From Stromatinia cepivora (lineage: Eukaryota; Ascomycota; Leotiomycetes; Helotiales; Sclerotiniaceae), in the NCBI GenBank assembly GCA_014898415.1, contig RCTD01000014.1, positions 806,001-870,000 on the forward strand: a stretch of DNA of 64,000 nucleotides, given 5' to 3'. The notes beneath the pieces were generated by a model. The model saw nothing but the letters and a program-made list of their open reading frames with translations. It did no database searches and had not been told where the DNA came from. Made by a program: the position numbers and the translations under genes. Of the stretch, positions 59,716 through 64,000 are shown one piece after another (position 1 is the first letter of the stretch; every line of letters starts with the position of its first letter).

Positions 59716-61570
59716 TTTAAGTAACAATAATCTGAAGCTCATATTTCTTCCCTTTGATATAGATAAAATGAATCCTATTTGATATTCCAGACTATTATAC
59801 TTTTCCACAACATACTTTAATTCGTATATTCTATATTCATTAGAAAACAAAGAACAATTAAAATCAATCATTTTTCTGTTTTTCATTTTTTTGTCCTCAA
59901 AAAAGGATAAACTTCTTTTTAAATTTAATAACTTGAAGTTCAAATAAAAAAGCCTTTAGATTATCCGCAACAATTAAGAAATAAAGAACAATTGAAGCAA
60001 TCGAAGTTATTGATACTATCGATACTATAGGAGCCAAAGGATTATCCTTTCTTTTCTTTTTTTTTTAAATATATCATCTACTTTTTCCTCTTTTTCTTTT
60101 CTATCATTCTTTCTTTTTCATTTTTATTATTGCTTTTCGAAATCACAATGTATTTTTTCCACTTGGTTTTTCAAGGATTCTAATAAGTAATATAGTAAGG
60201 AAAAGGGGAACAACAATACAGGGGCGAAAGAACAACTTCTTTTTTTCCTCGATCTTCAGTATCACCTTTATTACAATTCTATATCCCTATTTGAATTATA
60301 CAATTAATGATCAATATATTATAAAGATAAGGGATGAACAAAGAATTTATTTTCGAATTTTGCTGATGAATAATGATATAGTAATTTGCTAAAGGATAAA
60401 GGAAAGTTGGTAAAGGAGTATATAGATAAATATTATAATTCCAATATCGATGATTATTCGGTTTGAAAGAATCAACAAAGTATTCGCTGTGGAAATTATG
60501 TTTTCTAGTGATCAACGATTTTATATATTAAATATATAGATGATCGTTCCTTTTTTTATGATTCTTTTCATCTCTTGTTTTGGCTGGAGAGCCAACAACT
60601 TTCGATGATTTTTTTTCTCTTTTTTCTTTATCTAATTCATCATTCAAAAAACCCGGCATCGAAGGATCGAATGAATTGTTGTTATCAGATAAAGAAATAT
60701 TCCCTCTTTTCTTTTTTTTATCGAACGATCTTTGTTTTGATAATTACAAATATAAGATTAATAAAATCTTTCAATTATATAACAGAATTCAAAAATGAAA
60801 TTTATCTTTAAATTATTATCTAAATTTATAACTAGTAATTGATTATAACAAATAATAGTTCTTTTGATAAAAAAGAACAATTTCTGAAATAAATGATGGT
60901 ATATTATTCTAAGAACAGATTTAGTTAAGTTATACTCCCAAAAATCGATATCTTGATTTGTTATCTATATTGGATTTATTAATTTTCTTTATTTGATTTA
61001 TTAATCCCTCAAAAAAATACTGGGATCTTTTTTTGTATTTGATTCTTTTAAAACTTTCTTTTCAACCACTATTTGTTTAGTATAATTGAGATTCATTTGT
61101 TTAACCTTCTTAGACCCCAAAATCTTAAATATGATAATAATCAATAAAAGCTTGATTAAAATAAAAACGAAAATACAAAAAAGGGATCTATATATTTTTA
61201 AAAAATTCATTTATTTTACTTTGCTATTGCGATCAATACATTGTAGTCTAGCAACTATATACATTTTCAATTGCTACACTGCAGGATTGATTAATCATTT
61301 ATATTCTTCCGATAAAAAACTTTCTTTTTATTATTCAAAATCTTGATTTTGAAGAATATTGTAAATAGCAAATTGAAGACCAAAAGAAATTTACGATTTA
61401 TATACATTCAAATTCTTCTTTATTCTAAAAATACCAGAATCATTTCAAATTTATACATTACACCAATCCTTGGTTGACGTTTGCTTATAATCGCTTTGTA
61501 TATTCATTCATGAATCATATGAATTACTACTTTTTATACCTTTCCATTTGTTTCAGATCGCCTTCCGATT
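59716..61570 (+). other. Y tail between RNase H and 3' LTR, no recognised domain
   Basis: About 1.85 kb, far longer than the usual Copia 3' UTR. It contains pyrimidine-rich tracts (60040-60130, 60230-60250, 60690-60720) and several short overlapping ORFs on both strands. One plus-strand ORF at 60580-60798 has a comparatively unbiased start, MAGEPTTFDDFFSLFSLS, and continues IEGSNELLLSDKE; a second plus ORF overlaps it in another frame (60575-60811). The minus ORFs 59575-59943 and 60279-60515 are probably chance. I recognise no family. Confidence 0.5.
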
Positions 61571-61579
61571 TAGAGGGTG

Positions 61580-61888
61580 TATCACAGAAAACCCTGCAAT
61601 CCTTTGTATCTTATGAAGAATCAAAGCGTATACTTTCCAATCGAAATGAAGGATCTATTAGCCTTTATTAATCTATTAATTGATAAAATGATCCTGATAT
61701 ACTAATAAATAAAGATCTAGTCTAATTAAGGTGTATATCGGTTAGATAACCATTCATTTGTTTTATATATACAGCTTTTAATTTATATAATCAAGGGCAA
61801 GTCATTCAATTCTTTTACTCTACCAATCACGTGTACCACCTATTCAACGATCCCTGAAAGTGCTGTGTAATCATACTATCCCGTGATA
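61580..61888 (+). repeat. 3' LTR of Copia Y (309 bp)
   Basis: The inner left end is mutated (TATCACAGAAAACC). The outer right end keeps CACGTGTACCACC and CCCGTGATA. ATTAT follows at 61889-61893. Confidence 0.94.
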
Positions 61889-61893
61889 ATTAT

Positions 61894-61972
61894 ATAATTA
61901 CTTTTTTCATAATTATATTTGTTTTAAGACTTTCTGGACTTTATAATTTATTAAAGATTATATATTTGAAAG
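61894..61972. other. short spacer between Y and A4
   Basis: 79 bp of AT-rich sequence with no recognised feature. Confidence 0.6.
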
Positions 61973-62138
61973 TGTTAACTTTTGATACAGGAAGTAGTAG
62001 TATTGTTGACTATATAGATTGAACTAAAGATCTATAATTCTAATAAAAATAGAATTAAGATTATCCCCAAATATAATCTGTATATTATTATAATCATATA
62101 ACCTCAATTCTAATCCTATAATGATCTCATTTCCAATA
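61973..62138 (-). repeat. 3' LTR of Copia A4 (166 bp)
   Basis: On the plus strand it starts TGTTAACTTTTGATACAGG (outer, intact) and ends CATTTCCAATA (inner, mutated). Confidence 0.93.
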
Positions 62139-62149
62139 CTTCCCTATTG

Positions 62150-64000
62150 AAAATATCCTATTCGATTCTTCTAAACTACTAATCCTCATATTTTCTTAAA
62201 CTTTTCGAAAGTAATCCTTATATAAAGCTTCATCATTTTATCAATAATTATATCATATATATTAATATAACTAATAACAATCTTCTTTTTTTCTATCAAA
62301 TCCCTAATAAAATGATAACTGATATTTATATATTTGGATTGTTTATATAAATATAAATTCTTGATTAAAGTTAAAGTATCTTAATTATTATTAAGCATTT
62401 AAACTCCATCTTTATTCTTTCTAATATAATTTGATTTAAATAAATCTTTAAATATTTATATAACCCATTTCCCTTATTTGATAAATATTGCTATTACAAT
62501 ATGTTCTGATTCTGTATTAAAGGTAGTTATAAATATTTGTTTTTTGCTAGCCTATAATATAAAGCCTTTATAGAATATTATAATTCCCCTTAAAACACTT
62601 TTCTGATTATATTTATCACTAATTCAATCTGTATTTATATATACCTTTATTATATTATCAAATATATTATATTCTTTGCAAATATCAGATTGTACTCTCT
62701 TTAGCTTAAACCATAGTTTTTATTTGATTATTGATTATAAATATCATATCAGATTCTTCAAAATTATAATATAATGTTTTGTTGGTTTTGTTATAAATTG
62801 TAAAAATCTTTCAATTGAGAATACTATATCTGATCAAATATATACTATTGAATAAATTACATTTCCTATTCGTTATTGATATTCATTTATATCTACTAAT
62901 TCATCATTATCGATTACTGATCAAAGATAAGTATAATCCATTATTGATAGTTTCTTAACTTAATATTATTTATATATAATATTGTATTTGGTTAATATAA
63001 TATCGAGATATTCTTTTTGATCTATAATTAATATATATACTTTTCTATTGCAAATGATTCTAATATTTAAGATTTTATTAATCTCCTTTAGATTCTTAAT
63101 ATTAAAACAAATTGATAGCTTTTCATCGAATCAAATGATTTACAATAATATATATAATACAATAACAATATCATCGATATATATTAATAATATTATATTA
63201 CAATTTTTGAATATATATAGATATAGATCTACCAAATTTTGTACAAAATCTATATCTAAAAGCTTTTTCTTCAATAGTAAATTTTAATCTCTTTCAATTT
63301 GTTTCAAATTATATAGATTTTATAGAATTTGTAATATATATCCCTTTTCGATTTTGATATTTTAGAATAATTCGAGATAAATCTTTTCCTTCAAATATGA
63401 TTTAGTAAAAGCGTTTTTGATATCGAAATATAAGTATTCCAAATTTTCCTTTGCAATAATAACTAGGAATAATCTGAATATATCTAATCTTATTATTAAT
63501 ACAAATATTTCATTGTAATCTTTTCCTAATACTTAATTAAACCTTCGAACCGTTAATCTTACCTTGAATTATTCTATTTTATTATCCTTAATCTTAACTA
63601 TAAATACTTATTTCATTGAAACCAAATTATTTCCTTTAGGAAATATATATTTTTCCTAAATATTATTTTGAACTAAAAATAAAATTTCCTTTTAAATAAT
63701 TTCCTTCCATTTTTCAGAATATTCTCGATCCGATATTGCTTCTTTATAAATTCTTAGTATTTTGATTTCCAGAATTTCTTTGATCAGATATACTATATTT
63801 TTTGTATTATTTATATCTATCAATGAAATTATAAAATCTGAAATGATTTTATCTTTGATATGAGAATCCATTTTGTAAATGATTGAAATTATAATTATAA
63901 TATATTCTATATTTTCTTGAGTTTTGATCTATATAGATATCACAATCAATATTCTTATAATCTTGTTTTCCTGTTTTCCTTTAGGACCTTGTTCTATATC
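62150..64000 (-). pseudogene. Copia A4 pol remnant (RT and RNase H)
   Basis: The C-terminal half of Copia A pol on the minus strand. RNase H is at about 62150-62750, the connection at about 62760-62960, and RT at about 63000-63740. The catalytic box near 63170-63190 reads YIDDIV, so both Asp codons survive here, unlike in A1 and A3. The linker to integrase begins near 63750. The plus-strand ORF 63048-63287 is a shadow of RT. RIP-type stops are frequent, and nothing indicates activity. Confidence 0.85.

Larger units (their letters stand above)
53628..61888 (+). mobile_element. complete Copia element Y (8,261 bp), TSD ATTAT
   Basis: 309-bp LTRs lie at 53628-53936 and 61580-61888; they run TGTCACGG... 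to ...GTGATA (ancestral GTGACA), so the ends are inverted. The 5-bp duplicates ATTAT lie at 53623-53627 and 61889-61893. A single gag-pol frame spans about 54.0-59.7 kb, followed by 1.9 kb of unexplained sequence. A purine run TAGAGGGTG (61571-61579) precedes the 3' LTR. Confidence 0.93.
61973..64000 (-). mobile_element. Copia family A copy A4, 3' part, runs off the window
   Basis: Minus-strand Copia A with its 3' LTR at 61973-62138. The internal sequence continues to the window end. The candidate TSD left of it is GAAAG (61968-61972); its partner is outside. Confidence 0.9.

Noticed and set aside
60580..60798. 72-codon ORF starting MAGEPTTFDD as a real gene in the Y tail
   Set aside because: It is short, overlapped by an equally long ORF in another frame, and without a recognised homologue. 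I mention it under the tail and do not call it as a gene.
1..64000. Mitochondrial or organelle DNA, suggested by the extreme A+T content
   Set aside because: There are no organelle genes, rRNA or tRNA. Nested LTR elements with target duplications, chromodomain integrases and RIP-type transitions indicate nuclear DNA.

Overview
This window is a block of nested transposable elements that have been heavily mutated toward A+T, with no recognisable cellular gene, rRNA, tRNA or CRISPR array. The base composition is extremely AT-rich. Former Gln and Trp codons are now stops, start codons read ATA, and catalytic Asp codons read Asn. This is what repeat-induced point mutation (RIP; C-to-T on either strand) leaves in filamentous ascomycetes (Pezizomycotina). 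The element families (Ty1/Copia, Ty3/Gypsy chromovirus, a second large Gypsy, Tc1/mariner) also fit a fungus. The species cannot be named from the sequence. No open reading frame here looks able to make a working protein.

Left part, 1-14.9 kb. Copia family A (166-bp LTRs) is present as A1 (1-2509, 3' half), A2 (2510-6667, truncated by the window edge and by A1, and holding a solo LTR of its own family), and A3 (7055-12531, minus strand, complete, TSD TATTG). A2 and A3 both sit inside the integrase gene of V1, a chromodomain Gypsy whose 3' LTR ends at 14581. V1 itself sits 42 bp upstream of the 3' LTR of an element called X here (14623-14913).

Middle-left, 15.4-22 kb. Copia family B (from 15366) is broken three times: by a solo X LTR (TSD TTATA), by a 2.1-kb non-autonomous LTR element Z (TSD AATAA) carrying a minisatellite, and by a 5' LTR of X at 21279, after which B does not resume in the window.

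Centre, 22.0-51.5 kb. One 11.2-kb Gypsy element, W2 (minus strand), is split by a complete chromovirus V2 (22387-29428, TSD ACTAC) and by a complete younger sister W1 (35763-46980, plus strand, TSD GTAT). Removing both insertions leaves W2 at 11,211 bp against 11,218 bp for W1. W encodes gag-protease, then pol in the -1 frame behind a candidate slippery site, then a third ORF of about 1,080 codons with no recognised function, conserved in length in both copies.

Right part, 51.5-64 kb. A partial X LTR contains a 1,379-bp Tc1/mariner element (TA duplication). Then follow a complete 8.26-kb Copia element Y (TSD ATTAT) with an unexplained 1.9-kb tail after RNase H, and a fourth Copia A copy (A4) running off the window.

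The strongest window-wide pattern is polarity. In nearly every element the outermost part of each end is spared from mutation, while the matching stretch in the LTR facing the interior is heavily mutated. This tells 5' from 3' LTRs even in fragments.
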